Shown: positions 20,188 through 30,565 of the stretch, piece after piece
How the letters are laid out: each line of letters starts with the position of its first letter
How positions within the stretch are numbered: position 1 is the first letter of the stretch
NCBI GenBank assembly: GCA_949825065.1
Contig: OX463865.1
Location: forward strand, 16,569,763-16,633,762
Source: Odontocerum albicorne
Taxonomy: Eukaryota > Arthropoda > Insecta > Trichoptera > Odontoceridae
Length of the DNA: 64,000 nt
Direction of reading: 5' to 3'
The notes under the pieces: generated by a model
What the model was told of the DNA's origin: nothing
The model's database searches: none
The model's input: only the letters and a program-made list of their open reading frames with translations
Made by a program: the position numbers and the translations under genes

Positions 20188-21752
20188 TTGCTTTTATCTT
20201 CCATTCCTCATCCATATATCGCATATACTTTTATCTTCCATTCCTCATCCATATATCGCATATACTTTTATCTTCCATTCCTCATCCATATATCGCATAT
20301 ACTTTTATCTTCCATTCCTCATCCATATATCGCATATACTTTTATCTTCCATTCCTCATCCATATATCGCATATACTTTTATCTTCCATTCCTCATCCAT
20401 ATATCGCATATACTTTTATCTTCCATTCCTCATCCATATATCGCATATACTTTTATCTTCCATTCCTCATCCATATATCGCATATACTTTTATCTTCCAT
20501 TCCTCATCCATATATCGCATATACTTTTCCTATCATACTGTTCTATCACCATCACTTTTATCTTCCATTCCTCATCCATATATCGCATATACTTTTCCTA
20601 TCATACTGTTCTATCACCATCACTTTTATCTTCCATTCCTCATCCATATATCGCATATACTTTTCCTATCATACTGTTCTATCACCATCACTTTTATCTT
20701 CCATTCCTCATCCATATATCGCATATACTTTTCCTATCATACTGTTCTATCACCATCACTTTTATCTTCCATTCCTCATCCATATATCGCATTTACTTTT
20801 CCTATCATACTGTTCTATCACCATCACTTTTATCTTCCATTCCTCATCCATATATCGCATATACTTTTCCTATCATACTGTTCTATCACCATCACTTTTA
20901 TCTTCCATTCCTCATCCATATATCGCATATACTTTTCCTATCATACTGTTCTATCACCATCACTTTTATCTTCCATTCCTCATCCATATATCGCATATAC
21001 TTTTCCTATCATACTGTTCTATCACCATCACTTTTATCTTCCATTCCTCATCCATATATCGCATATACTTTTCCTATCATACTGTTCTATCACCATCACT
21101 TTTATCTTCCATTCCTCATCCATATATCGCATATACTTTTCCTATCATACTGTTCTATCACCATCACTTTTATCTTCCATTCCTCATCCATATATCGCAT
21201 ATATTTTTCCTATCATACTGTTCTATCACCATCACTTTTATCTTCCATTCCTCATCCATATATCGCATATACTTTTCCTATCATACTGTTCTATCACCAT
21301 CACTTTTATCTTCCATTCCTCATCCATATATCGCATATACTTTTCCTATCATACTGTTCTATCACCATCACTTTTATCTTCCATTCCTCATCCATATATC
21401 GCATATACTTTTCCTATCATACTGTTCTATCACCATCACTTTTATCTTCCATTCCTCATCCATATATCGCATATACTTTTCCTATCATACTGTTCTATCA
21501 CCATCACTTTTATCTTCCATTCCTCATCCATATATCGCATATACTTTTCCTATCATACTGTTCTATCACCATCACTTTTATCTTCCATTCCTCATCCATA
21601 TATCGCATATACTTTTCCTATCATACTGTTCTATCACCATCACTTTTATCTTCCATTCCTCATCCATATATCGCATATACTTTTATCTTCCATTCCTCAT
21701 CCATATATCGCATATACTTTTCCTATCATACTGTTCATCACCATCACTTTGG
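20188..21752. repeat. Satellite of 37-bp and 68-bp units
   Basis: About nine 37-bp units (TTATCTTCCATTCCTCATCC ... ATCGCATATAC) come first. About 17 units of 68 bp follow, in which a 31-bp insert (CCTATCATACTGTTCTATCA ...) has been added. Near the end one 37-bp unit recurs. Units are almost identical. Part of the 68-bp unit matches the single antisense LINE segment at about 33500-33550. A 592-codon open frame (20029-21807) runs through the array only because no frame contains a stop. Confidence 0.95.
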
Positions 21753-21864
21753 ATTTCGCAAATATTTATTCACAAATCTTTTATTTAATTTCGCATTATG
21801 CTTTTAAATATATTCGTCAAAGGTAATGAAGCATTACGTTCTGCGGCATCAAGGTTTTTCGTAC

Positions 21865-22005
21865 TAATTGAATAAGGTTTTCCGCGAGATTTGGATTATG
21901 CTGGCGACGTTTCAAAATCTGCAAAGTTTTCGAAACGTCGACATCATGAAGCAAATCACACGGTAAAACACTTTGAAAAACCTTATACTACTGATAAAGG
22001 AACAT
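21865..22005. repeat. Repeat family IV, foldback copy
   Basis: ATTGAATAAGGTTTTCCGCG, GATTTGGATTATGC and GACGTTTCAAAATCTGC are followed by an inverted counterpart (GCAAAGTTTTCGAAACGTC ... CAAATCACACGG ... TTTGAAAAACCTTAT). The two halves make an imperfect palindrome. Class not established. Confidence 0.55.
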
Positions 22006-22029
22006 TAATTTATTATTCTTCTTTCTTTT

Positions 22030-23270
22030 AGATCTGTTGGCCTGTTATGGTCATGCATCATTGTTTCCCTCTTGTGACGTCGACTGCCAGCTGCTTTTCC
22101 GTCTTTTGGGAGGTCTGCTTGCTTGGGGGATACTGTCCCTGCCCATTCTTACGGCTCTTGGTTCCGCCATTCTGGATGCGTGTTCATTCCAGAACCTTCT
22201 TCTCTGTCGTCCCCATTTGAAAATATCTTCAACTTCGCACATTCTTCGGATTTCTGTGTTTCGTACTCTATCACGAAGAGTTTTGCTAGCGATACTCCTG
22301 AGTACCTTCATTTCGCTGGTTCGAAGGAGATTTTTGGTTTTGACAGTGTCGGCGCTGGACTTTATGTTGTATATCATTATGGGGCAGACACAGGTCTTGT
22401 ATATCTTCACCTTGCTTTGGATGTTCATATACTTATTTTTACAGATAGTGTTCTTTAAACATCTGCGAAATAGCTGCGGCCTTTTGTGATTGTTCAACCA
22501 CTTCGCCATAGAGATCACTATTGCACATTATGCTAGCACCCAAGTATTTAAATTTAGTAACTTGTTCAATTAGTATGTCGTTCATCGCCACACTGCATCC
22601 AACTTGCTCTCTGGCTAGAGTCATGCATTTAGTCTTGCTGATGGAGATAGACATGTTGTATATTTTGGAAGCAGTGTGGAATCGATGTAGCATTTGTTGC
22701 AAGTCTTCCTCTGATTCGGCTATGATGGTGGCATCGTCAGCATAGCATATGATGTTTAACATATTATCGCCCATCTTGTATCCCAGGTTAAGTTCGGCAG
22801 CTTCTTCTATAATTTTATCCATAACCAAGATAAATAGAAATGGGCTTAAATTACATCCTTGTCTTACTCCGGTTGGTGTTGTAACGTCATTAGAAAATTC
22901 TTCGTCTGCACGAATTCTTGGAGCTATTTAGGTTTAGGTCGCTATGATGGTGGCGTCGTCAGCATAGCATATGAAGTTTAGCATATTGTCGCCCATCTTG
23001 TATCCCAGGTTAAGGTCGACAGCTTCTTCTATAATTTTATCCATAACCAAGATAAATAGAAATGGGCTTAAACTATATCCTTGTCTTACTCCGGTTGGTG
23101 TTGTAACGTCATTAGAAAATTCTCCATCGACGCGAATTCTTGTGGAGTTATTTAAGTTTAGGTCGCAAATGGTTTTGGCGATGGAGGGGGACACGTTCCT
23201 TTCGAGCAAAATGCTTATTACATCTTCCAGTTGAATTCTATCAAAGATTCTATTATATTAATTCATTCAT
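22030..23270 (-). pseudogene. RTE-type LINE reverse transcriptase, broken
   Basis: Minus strand. The RT core reads TPTGVRQGYSLSPFLFILVM and then CYADDATII (the YXDD catalytic motif). After the SEEDLQQML region comes KTKCMTLAREQ and FKYLGASIM. The C-terminal part is VKIYKTCVCPIMIYNIKS, EMKVLRSIASKTLRDRVRNT and the WNEHASRMAEPRAVRMGRD tail. The order and motifs fit RTE-like endonuclease/RT LINEs. The endonuclease domain is missing, and frameshifts plus an internal duplication (22719-23163) disable it. Confidence 0.85.
22719..23163 (-). repeat. 222-bp tandem duplication inside the LINE RT
   Basis: The segment coding for the GVRQG motif through YADD is present twice (22719-22940 and 22941-23163), each starting GCTATGATGGTGGC on the plus strand. 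One copy reads GVRQGCNLSP, the other GVRQGYSLSP. The copies have diverged at several positions, so the duplication is not an assembly error of the usual identical kind. Confidence 0.85.
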
Positions 23271-24575
23271 ATTGTATAATTTACAATATGAATAAAGCTT
23301 GATGGGTTAATTTTCACGTGGCTCTCTCTTCTCCAGCTTATTATAATCATCCTAATGAAGTCTCAAATGAAAATCACCATAACTTTGGATGTCACTTTTT
23401 TGAAGTTTTGATAAATTTATGTTATCAGATAAAAACAAATTAGATCCAAAACATCTTTACATACATTAGAAAGGGAAAGAAAAAAGATAATTCAATAGTG
23501 GATTCAGAACTTCGGTACAAGAGCACTTAAACACATCCCCGGCATAAATCCAGGGACCGCCAACCTTTTCCATTTAAAAGGGAGCGCACAACGTATATCG
23601 GGGATTACGTCTCTAATTTGTAAGAGGAAAGTTTTATTTATGCGCAACTTTGTTATTGTTCCCGATGTTTGCTTTCCGTTCAGTCGGTATTATTCAGGAT
23701 CCATACAACAGAGATTTTACAGCGCCATGTTGTGAGCAGGCAGGGCTAGTCAACTTTTATTCATACGACGACATGGTTGTCATTGCAGTATACAATATCA
23801 AGTTGGAAACTTTTATTTCATGCTAGATGTCTGAAACTTTTAAAACGAGATTTTTTTTTAAATGTTATTTTTTACGATCAATGTATAATACTCACATACG
23901 GTGCTGTGTCGTACAACACTAGATTGTTCTATGAACTTATAAGTCGAACCGACCTGCCTTTGGAGATGCCGGTAGGTAGAGCAATTATACTGTTTAACCT
24001 GTTCACCGCGTTAAAAATCAAATTCCACGAATCCTGTGCGCGGCACAATTTCAGCGTTTTTTTAATTTCTAAGTTTAAACACATATTTTGTTTAGAATCA
24101 CTGATATTTGATTATAACACCAAGTAAACATGACACTTAAGTAATTTTCTGATAATAAATAATAGTCATTACTCTTAAGGAGACTCATTAAATAAAGGAG
24201 ATAAACTAAACATTACGTAAAATAAACAAAGGAATGCTACGATCAAATCAATGCTTCATGACACTCACCCAATCAAATGCATATAGCACTAGTAATGTTT
24301 ATTTACGTAAGAGAGACTTAGTAATGTTTATTCACGTAAGAGAGACTCATCGCAGGACTCGATCCGCGCGACAGGTCGTTAATGCTGGAAATATTGAGAA
24401 ACCAAAAAAATTCGGCGCTCTGTTTATTCAACAATATCTCATAAACTTATATATTATTTGACAAGGTTTTCAGAGATGTCGCTAGAATAAAGATTATTTT
24501 AAATTTTAATTTAATTCTTATTCCGGTTTTGTGTCATTTTTTTTAAGTATTTGTGATTTGAAACTTGGATTGTCG
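23271..24575. other. Unassigned interval
   Basis: AT-rich. The plus-strand frame at 23777-24127 (116 codons) has no recognisable domain. A small tandem pair, TAATGTTTATTTACGTAAGAG / TAATGTTTATTCACGTAAGAG less one base, lies at about 24293-24347. Nothing else is supported. Confidence 0.4.
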
Positions 24576-24690
24576 TCAGATCACAGGCGTTTGTGCTTCC
24601 CGCGGGGAACACGTTAACCGTGTGTGTCCTCATATAGACGTGTTTCATGTGTCGCTCAGCTCCTTCAGGAAAAATCTCTTGAATTTAGTG
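24576..24690 (-). repeat. PLE-like terminal repeat, family II
   Basis: Minus strand: CCTGAAGGAGCTGAGCGACA, then CATGAAACACGTCTATATGA, then GGACACACACGG and a GTGTTCCCCGCGGG end. The sense copy is at 62455-62570. The CTGAAG ... GAAAC arrangement parallels the main PLE terminal repeat. Confidence 0.5.
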
Positions 24691-25044
24691 TAGTACTTGA
24701 AATAATTTAATATTTTTGTATTATCTCAAAGGCAACATTTTGTCATAGTGTTTTAGGGTAACAAATACATTTTTACAATAGTTTTTATGAGCCTTAAAAT
24801 GTTGAACTGTTTTCAACATGTTTTTCTCAGTATTTATGTTTGATCCTTGTATGAATTAGGGAAACCTGTAATTTGTGAAGGGCCCGAAAAAAAAATTGAG
24901 TTTAATAATGGTAATATAATATAACATACAAACTATCATGACATTCCCTTGTCAGGGTAGGCCAAAATGAGAGAGCGTTAAAACGTCACAAGTTCGATAC
25001 CCGACTGATTTAAATGAACTTTATTTCATTTTTTATATTATTTA
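24691..25044. other. Unassigned interval with a tRNA-like B box
   Basis: AT-rich. At about 24985-25012 the sequence CACAAGTTCGATACCCG resembles a Pol III B box preceded by GTTAAAACGT, probably a SINE remnant. Nothing else is recognised. Confidence 0.35.
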
Positions 25045-25095
25045 CAGTTAAGGCATTAACATTGTAGAGGTTTAAAGACATTGTAACGGTATAAC
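25045..25095 (-). repeat. PLE terminal-repeat end fragment
   Basis: CAGTTAAGGCATTAACATTG, then GAGGTTTAAAGACATTGTAA, the inverse of the distal end of the PLE repeat (as at 32205-32240). Only about 50 bp remains before the sequence changes. Confidence 0.65.
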
Positions 25096-25179
25096 TGAGA
25101 GATGATTATTAGGAAACAAGTAGATCTTTAAAATCAATTTCATGTTCATATTTTGTAATATTTTTTTATTTATCAACAA

Positions 25180-26090
25180 AATTGGGTTCGAATACGGATT
25201 TGGAGCGCCCTTGATGAGAGTCTGCTCTATAAATAACGGTATATAAATTGGGTTCAAATCCAAAGTTGGAGCGTGCTTGATGAGAGTCTACCCTATAAAT
25301 AACGGTATATAAATTGGGTTCAAATCCAAAGTTGGAGCGCCCTTTATAAGAGTCTGCCCTATAAACAACGGTATATAAATTGAGTTCAAATCCAAAGTTG
25401 GAGCGCCCTTGATAAGAGTCTGCCCTATCAACAACGGTATATAAATTTGGTTCAAATCCAGAGTTGGAGTGCGCTTGATGAGAGTCTGCTCTATAAATAA
25501 CGGTATATAAATTGGGTTCAAATCCAAAGTTGGAGCGTGCTTGATGAGAGTCTACCCTATAAATAACGGTATATAAATTGGGTTCAAATCCAAAGTTGGA
25601 CCGCCCTTGATGAGAGTCTGCCCTATAAATAACGGTATATAAATTGGGTTCCAATTCTAAGTTGGAGCGCCCTTGATAAGAATCTGCCCTATAAACAACG
25701 GTATATAAATTGGGTTCAAATCCAGAGTTGGAGTGCGCTTGATGAGAGTCTGTTCTATAAATAACGGTATATAAATTGGGTTCAAATCCAAAGTTGGAGC
25801 GTGCTTGATGAGAGTCTACCCTATAAATAACGGTATATAAATTGGGTTCAAATCCAAAGTTGGAGCGCCCTTGACAAGAGTCTGCCCTATAAACAACGGT
25901 ATATAAATTGGGTTCAAATCCAGAGTTGGAGTGCGCTTGATGAGAGTCTGCTCTATAAATAACGGTATATAAATTGGGTTCAAATCCAAAGTTGGAGCGT
26001 GCTTGATGAGAGTCTGCCCTATAAATAACGGTATATTAATTGGGTTCAACTCCAGAGTTGGAGCGCCCTTGATGAGAGTCTGACCTATAA
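25180..26090 (+). repeat. 66-bp satellite of about 14 B-box units
   Basis: Units start about every 66 bp (25250, 25316, 25382, 25448 and so on to 26042). Most contain GGGTTCAAATCC, which includes a perfect match to the Pol III B-box consensus GGTTCRANNCC. TTGGAGCGCCCTTGAT, GAGTCTGCCCTATAAA and CGGTATATAAATT follow. Single dispersed copies of the same unit occur at 1136, 18155, 40995 and 49597. The minus-strand open frames through it are repeat artefacts. Confidence 0.92.
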
Positions 26091-26235
26091 ATCGTAGTCA
26101 AGGAACTTTCGCCATTCCAATGCCAATTCAGTTGTGCCGTGGAGTTTTTTGCACCCCAGCAAACTCACCAGTCCTGGATCTGATGGCACTCCGAAGTTAG
26201 ACGGTCGGAGCACATCGAAGTGGTTTTATTTTGTA
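26091..26235 (-). mobile_element. SINE family S2 fragment
   Basis: GTAGTCAAGGAACTTTCGCC, GTGCCGTGGAGTTTTTTGCA and CAGCAAACTCACCAG are the inverse of the S2 body and 3' end (compare 50520-50640). It directly abuts the end of the 66-bp array. Confidence 0.65.
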
Positions 26236-26329
26236 GCTTCATTAGTATCCCACTAGTTGAGAATGAGTTAAATTAACTGAGCACTCAAAAACTGTAACGG
26301 GTGTATAATTGAGTTTATCTATCCAATGA

Positions 26330-26852
26330 TATGTGATGGTTCTTACGTTATCTCGACAAAAAAATTTGCATCTTTCCGAGCATGGACTAACGCTATGCTC
26401 AAACAGAGATTGTTTATTGGCCTTTCCAGTTCACCGCTCTTCTCTTTTTACATTGTCCTTTTACTGTCTATGCAGTGAGACTCTGGAATCAGTTACAAAC
26501 CAATATAAGATTCCTTTCGTCCTTGGCATGCTCTAAGAAGCGACTGAAAAAACTCTTAATTTCTAGTCAGTAATATAACGTGTTTCATTCCTGATTTTTA
26601 TATCCACTCCATCGTACCTTAATTTTTCTTTGATTATACATATCTCACTTTTTATGAACGGGAATGTTTGGGTAATTGTACGTCTTTTTGGGGTTTATGG
26701 GCGTATGCTGATGTGTGTGTTAATGGATTTCGTAGGGATGGATAGTAATTGGAATGTTTTTTTTTTGCGAGTATGAAACTTGCTTTATTTACTTTTGTCT
26801 GGTTGGCTGGGAGAGATTGCCACTTGACGTGAAATGTTAAATAAAAAAAGTT
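26330..26852 (+). mobile_element. LINE 3' end (Jockey/CR1-like)
   Basis: Coding remnant: after one frameshift, FQFTALLF ... AVRLWNQLQTNIRF is followed by a LACSKKRLKKLL-type end and a stop. The 3'UTR is then shared with 59480-59790 (GTTTCATTCCTGATTTTT, TTACTTTTGTCTGGTTGG, GAGAGATTGCC) and ends in TTAAATAAAAAAAG. It is 5'-truncated to the last 80 or so codons. Confidence 0.82.
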
Positions 26853-26929
26853 AAATATATGGTTTAGGGTTTTAGAATCCTTCTATCTCTTAAAGGAATG
26901 GAATTGTACTGCCTTTATCTATTTCTTCC

Positions 26930-27070
26930 TTATTTATTTATTTATAACTTTTATTGCAAATACAATATGGCGGGCTTATTGCCAGGCGGCAATCTCTTCC
27001 ACCAACCAGACAAAAGTAAATTAAGCAAGTTACATGGTCGCATAAATCATTCAAACGACTATCCATCCCC
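26930..27070 (-). mobile_element. LINE 3' tail fragment, cut by gap
   Basis: The inverse LINE tail: TTATTTATTTATAACTTT, GGCGGGCTTATTGCCAGGCG, GGCAATCTCTTCCACCAACC, GTTACATGGTCGC and GACTATCCATCCCC. The copy runs straight into the assembly gap, so its true length is unknown. Confidence 0.8.
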
Positions 27071-27270
27071 NNNNNNNNNNNNNNNNNNNNNNNNNNNNNN
27101 NNNNNNNNNNNNNNNNNNNNNNNNNNNNNNNNNNNNNNNNNNNNNNNNNNNNNNNNNNNNNNNNNNNNNNNNNNNNNNNNNNNNNNNNNNNNNNNNNNNN
27201 NNNNNNNNNNNNNNNNNNNNNNNNNNNNNNNNNNNNNNNNNNNNNNNNNNNNNNNNNNNNNNNNNNNNNN
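27071..27270. other. Assembly gap (200 N)
   Basis: Exactly 200 unknown bases, which may be a placeholder size. A LINE tail ends on the left and an LTR-like fragment begins on the right, so the gap likely lies in repeated sequence. Open frames through it are artefacts. Confidence 1.
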
Positions 27271-27396
27271 GAAAGCGCTCCGCGCCCGGCAATGAGTTGA
27301 ATGACCGGCGTGTGGACTTTGCACTTGTTTGTTTTGGATTGTCAAGGAATGCAAAGGTCGGATCGCTGGTTATTGACCGAGTGTGCGACCGCCATA
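27271..27396 (-). repeat. LTR-like repeat fragment
   Basis: Minus strand: TGGCGGTCGCACACTCGG, CCTTTGCATTCCTTGACA, CAAACAAGTGCAAAGTCCAC and ACGCCGGTCATTC match the 5' part of the LTR-like repeats at 16385 and 17645. It is truncated at the gap. Confidence 0.7.
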
Positions 27397-27589
27397 ATAG
27401 CATTAAATACCCTACGTGCTCCCTAGACCTCAGGCCGGTTTACTTTTTTTATGGGGACTCATCAAAGACAAAGTTTATTGTATTATACAAACTGGCAACA
27501 GTTGATGAAATTGCAGCATGAAAAGAGAATGCTCCCAAATACGAAAATAAATTGTTTGTGATATTTGCGATTGCATGTTAAAAGCAGTC

Positions 27590-28137
27590 CATGGATCAGA
27601 AATGTCACAAATTTGAGATAAAACTAGCATTGAACTCATTTGGACGTTTGAACAACATCTTCAAAAGTGATTTCCCAATATCTTTGAAGCAAAAAGTCTA
27701 CAACCATGTATTCTCTCAGTATTTATGTATGGCTGTGAGACATGGACACTCCTATCAAATAATACACAAAAGCTCCAGACCGCACAAAGGAGTACGGAGA
27801 GATGTATGTTTGGATATACTAAAAGATACCGTATACGAAACACTTGGATTCTCAACAAATCAAAGATAGATGACATAATAAATGTGGCTCCCGGCAGGAC
27901 ACGTAGTTAGAATGTAAGATTCCCGATGGACATCCGAATAATACAATGATACTCAAGATGCATAAAGAGGTCCAGAAAAAAATCGAAGGTATGCAGGATG
28001 GATGAAATCAGAAAGCATGGAAGCATCACATGGCACCAACGAGCAACAAATTGAATAATTTTGATTCATCTTGGGAAAACCTTCATCCAGCAGTGGATTG
28101 GCCCAGTTTGACAATGATGATGATGATAAATAGAGTG
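27590..28137 (+). pseudogene. RTE-type LINE C-terminus, broken
   Basis: Parallel to 61300-61840: LNSFGRLNNIFKSDFPISLK, then VYNHVFSQYL and MYGCETWTLLSNNTQKLQTA in another frame, then FGYTKRYRIRNTWILN. The 3' end is CTTCATCCAGCAGTGGATTG followed by an ATGATGATGATGA run, the simple-repeat end typical of RTE elements. Several frameshifts. Confidence 0.82.
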
Positions 28138-28800
28138 TAATAATTTTATTTATTTATTTAATTCACGACACAACAATGGCTTTTTACATAACATGGAAAC
28201 AAATGCACATAAAATAAAATATAAATATTTTAAATTATTGACCAAATTACAAAAGTTAATCTTAAACTAACATGATGATACTATAAATTAGTTGTTATAA
28301 TTACAAAGTAATAAAGGCAGTGACTTTTCTAGTAGGTTTTACTATATACAACCAAAGTTTAATACAATAATTGTATGGAATCGTTAAAAACTGGTGATTA
28401 AAAATAAACATGAACCAGAAAATGTTGTTCACCCCTGACAGTACAGTCGAGATACTAAATTGTATAGAGCTTTTATAAATAAAAACAACATTGGTAAGCG
28501 CTTAGCTCATTTGTGGTAATGACATAGTTTATAATAAGCTGAGATACTTGTTCAAGTTATTTCCTTGGGTTTTTCTATTTCAATTAAGGTTAACCTCACA
28601 AGAAAAAGAGAACATCGTTTTTCCAAAGAGAAGCAAAATTAATTTTAAAAATCCTTTACCTACTCAGCCAAAAATTGAAACTGTCTCCTGTACTCCTTGA
28701 TAAAAATCGTGTGGAGTTATCGCTACACGATTATTCTACACGATTTTTTTTTTTACGGTTTAAGGATGACGATTATGGTTAAGGGTTTAAGGATTGCTGT
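28138..28800. other. Unassigned interval
   Basis: Starts with a TTTATTTATTTATTTAATTC run that could be the inverted end of a retroelement. An imperfect hairpin around ACACGATTTTT lies near 28707-28750. Otherwise featureless AT-rich sequence. Confidence 0.35.
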
Positions 28801-28807
28801 AGAAAAA

Positions 28808-28880
28808 AACAATTCATTGGCCGTGGTCAAATGGTTAGCATTCACGCTTATTAAATGAAAGCCCCAGGTTCAATACACTT
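28808..28880 (+). repeat. tRNA-like SINE head remnant
   Basis: GTGGTCAAATGGTTAGC resembles an A box and CCCCAGGTTCAATACAC a B box, about 40 bp apart as in tRNA-type promoters. The stems do not pair into a cloverleaf, so this is not called a tRNA gene. Confidence 0.5.
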
Positions 28881-29104
28881 CTGAACTGATTTTACTTTTA
28901 GACCATTTTACACCAGATCTACTTTATTATAAGTTGTTCAATTTATTCGATAAGAAATACAGAACACAAACTTGTAAAATAACAAAAATGTTACGTTGCT
29001 CGAAACGAAATTTCACAACTAAGCATCAAACACAAGCTTTTTTAAGAATAGTCATTGGTATATTAATATCATCGAATATGACCAAAGTCATAGGTATCCT
29101 TAAA

Positions 29105-29230
29105 CCCTCGAGCACTAGGCGGAAAAAAGTTCCTGTGTCGTTCGAGGGGAGTTGCACAGCGCGGGGTTCGAACCGCCGACCTTCCGCACAGAAGTCCAGC
29201 GCGTTACCGTGCGGCCATGCACCTCTATAA
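29105..29230 (-). mobile_element. SINE family S2, head portion
   Basis: Minus strand: A-box-like TGGCCGCACGGTAACGCGC, then CGGCGGTTCGAACCCCGCGC with a perfect B box, then CCCCTCGAACGACACAGG and TTCCGCCTAGTGCTCGAGGG. This is the best-preserved S2 head. It resembles the heads at 8165 and 50800. Confidence 0.75.
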
Positions 29231-29659
29231 TTTAAGAAATGTATTTCGTATTTTTGACATATTTTCTTAGAACAATATAGACAAGACATAACCCTCAACT
29301 ATGATAGATATATATATTTAAAAACAAAAAGCGTGATATTTACTTGTACAAATAAAAACTGCCTGTAACGAAATAAAATAACATTTGATACCGTTCTTTT
29401 TACATACCTCAAGGTAGATTGCAACGTTAAAACGTCACATAGCCCGTGGGACGTGCAAAAAGCGTGCGCGGATATATCCGCTTGTTCTGAGATGAAAAAG
29501 TTCAGAAATGCGAATTTACTCGCGTTCCCACGAGACTTGACTACGGCTGATGCTCGCCCGCTTCGGGGAAACTATTATACCACACATTACTACTTGAGGT
29601 ATACCAAGTTGTGTTTTGAGAAAAGAAAAAGAAATGTTGTTGTTATACTTCTTTATTGA
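29231..29659. other. Unassigned interval
   Basis: No gene recognised. A stretch at 29455-29520 (AAAGCGTGCGCGGATATATC, CTTGTTCTGAGAT) is loosely like 17330-17410 inside the LTR-flanked element, which may mean a related retroelement piece. Confidence 0.3.
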
Positions 29660-29812
29660 ACCTGTTAGAATCTATTTCTTGTCTGTAATTTAAAAGAAAT
29701 ATTTTACAAATTGTTTATTTTTTAAATATTTGAAACAAATTGTAATAAAATATACGAAGATTTCATAAATTTGTTGCAAAAGCGCATTCTTTCCTAATAC
29801 ATGTCTTATTTT
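29660..29812 (+). repeat. ~270-bp satellite, interrupted unit
   Basis: AAATTGTAATAAAATATACG, TTCATAAATTTGTTGCAAAA and GCATTCTTTCCTAATAC match the units at 30566-31525. The unit is cut by a LINE insertion at 29813 and resumes near 30566. Confidence 0.7.
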
Positions 29813-30130
29813 ATTAAAAAGCTCACGCATTCGTGGAAGCCTAGGTGTTACAGAAATCAACAGCAAGATGGAGGAGAGGCGATTGAGATGGTATGGGCAC
29901 GTTGGACGCAGAGCACCCGATCACATTGTGAACCAGGCAATCTCCATAGATCTTCCTCGAATAACAACCAGAGTAAGACCAAAGAATTCATGGGTGGCGT
30001 AAAAAGATATCCTGATGCAAGGCCTGGGGGACGTAGTCCGGGACAGAAGAGCATACAATCTGAGGACTAGGAGAGCTGACCCCAACAGTCTTCGCAGACA
30101 ATGAGTTGGGATGGAGCCAGGGAGAAGAAG
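29813..30130 (+). mobile_element. 5'-truncated LINE insertion with 14-bp target duplication
   Basis: ACATGTCTTATTTT occurs at 29799-29812 and again at 30131-30144, bracketing the insert. The insert reads KMEERRLRWYGHVGRRAPDH, then ITTRVRPKNSW and later VVRDRRAYNLRTRRADPN, the C-terminal pattern of an RTE/R1-like LINE, and ends in GGAGAAGAAG. One stop breaks the frame. The intact duplication makes this one of the clearer target-primed insertions. Confidence 0.8.
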
Positions 30131-30159
30131 ACATGTCTTATTTTCTTCTTCAGTTTTAA

Positions 30160-30560
30160 TCCTAGGGAATGGTTAGCAGCAAAGCTCTGCATCTCCTCCT
30201 GCACTCCGGTCGGTTTTCAGCGATCCTCTTGAGCTCTTATAGGTGGTGCAGTCCATATCGTGCCATATTTGCTCCAGATACTCCCGGCGAGGACGCCCTC
30301 TGACAATCGATCCCTCAATCATTCCCTCCAGTATATTGTACAGGAGATTTTCATGTCGCAGCATGTGATCCATCCATTCTGCACGCCTTTCCGATATGGT
30401 GTTTGACAGGTGCCTGGTTTCTTCGATCCTACTGAGAACCTCGTCATTTGTAATGTGGTATCTCCAGGAAATCCTTAGGATTCGTCTATAGGTCCACATC
30501 TCGAAGGCCTTTTCGTTCTCTTTCGCCCATGCACCATATCTCGCAACCATACATCAAAAT
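30160..30560 (-). pseudogene. LINE C-terminal fragment, family L2
   Basis: A minus-strand frame of 125 codons (30173-30550): EMWTYRRILRISWRYHIT, then NDEVLSRIEETR, then ERRAEWMDHMLRHENLLYNI and GRPRREYLEQIW. It is homologous to the plus-strand fragment at 61846-62260 (EMWMHRRMLRIPWTDMVS). These are post-RT C-terminal motifs of RTE/Jockey-type LINEs. The RT domain is absent. Confidence 0.85.
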
Positions 30561-30565
30561 ATTCC

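Noticed and set aside
20029..21807. Long open frame of 592 codons
   Set aside because: It consists almost entirely of satellite units whose length is not a multiple of three, and all frames are open by sequence composition.
23777..24127. 116-codon open frame
   Set aside because: No recognised domain and typical chance length for this much AT-rich sequence.
25166..26049. Minus-strand frames encoding a 22-residue repeat
   Set aside because: The 66-bp unit is divisible by three, so open frames are expected. The unit is a tRNA-derived repeat.
25180..26090. CRISPR-like array
   Set aside because: Units are contiguous, without unique spacers, in a eukaryotic sequence. The same holds for the 21-, 45-, 68- and 73-bp arrays.
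26898..27521. Open frames spanning the N block
   Set aside because: Their length depends on 200 unknown bases; the real ends are a LINE tail and an LTR-like fragment.
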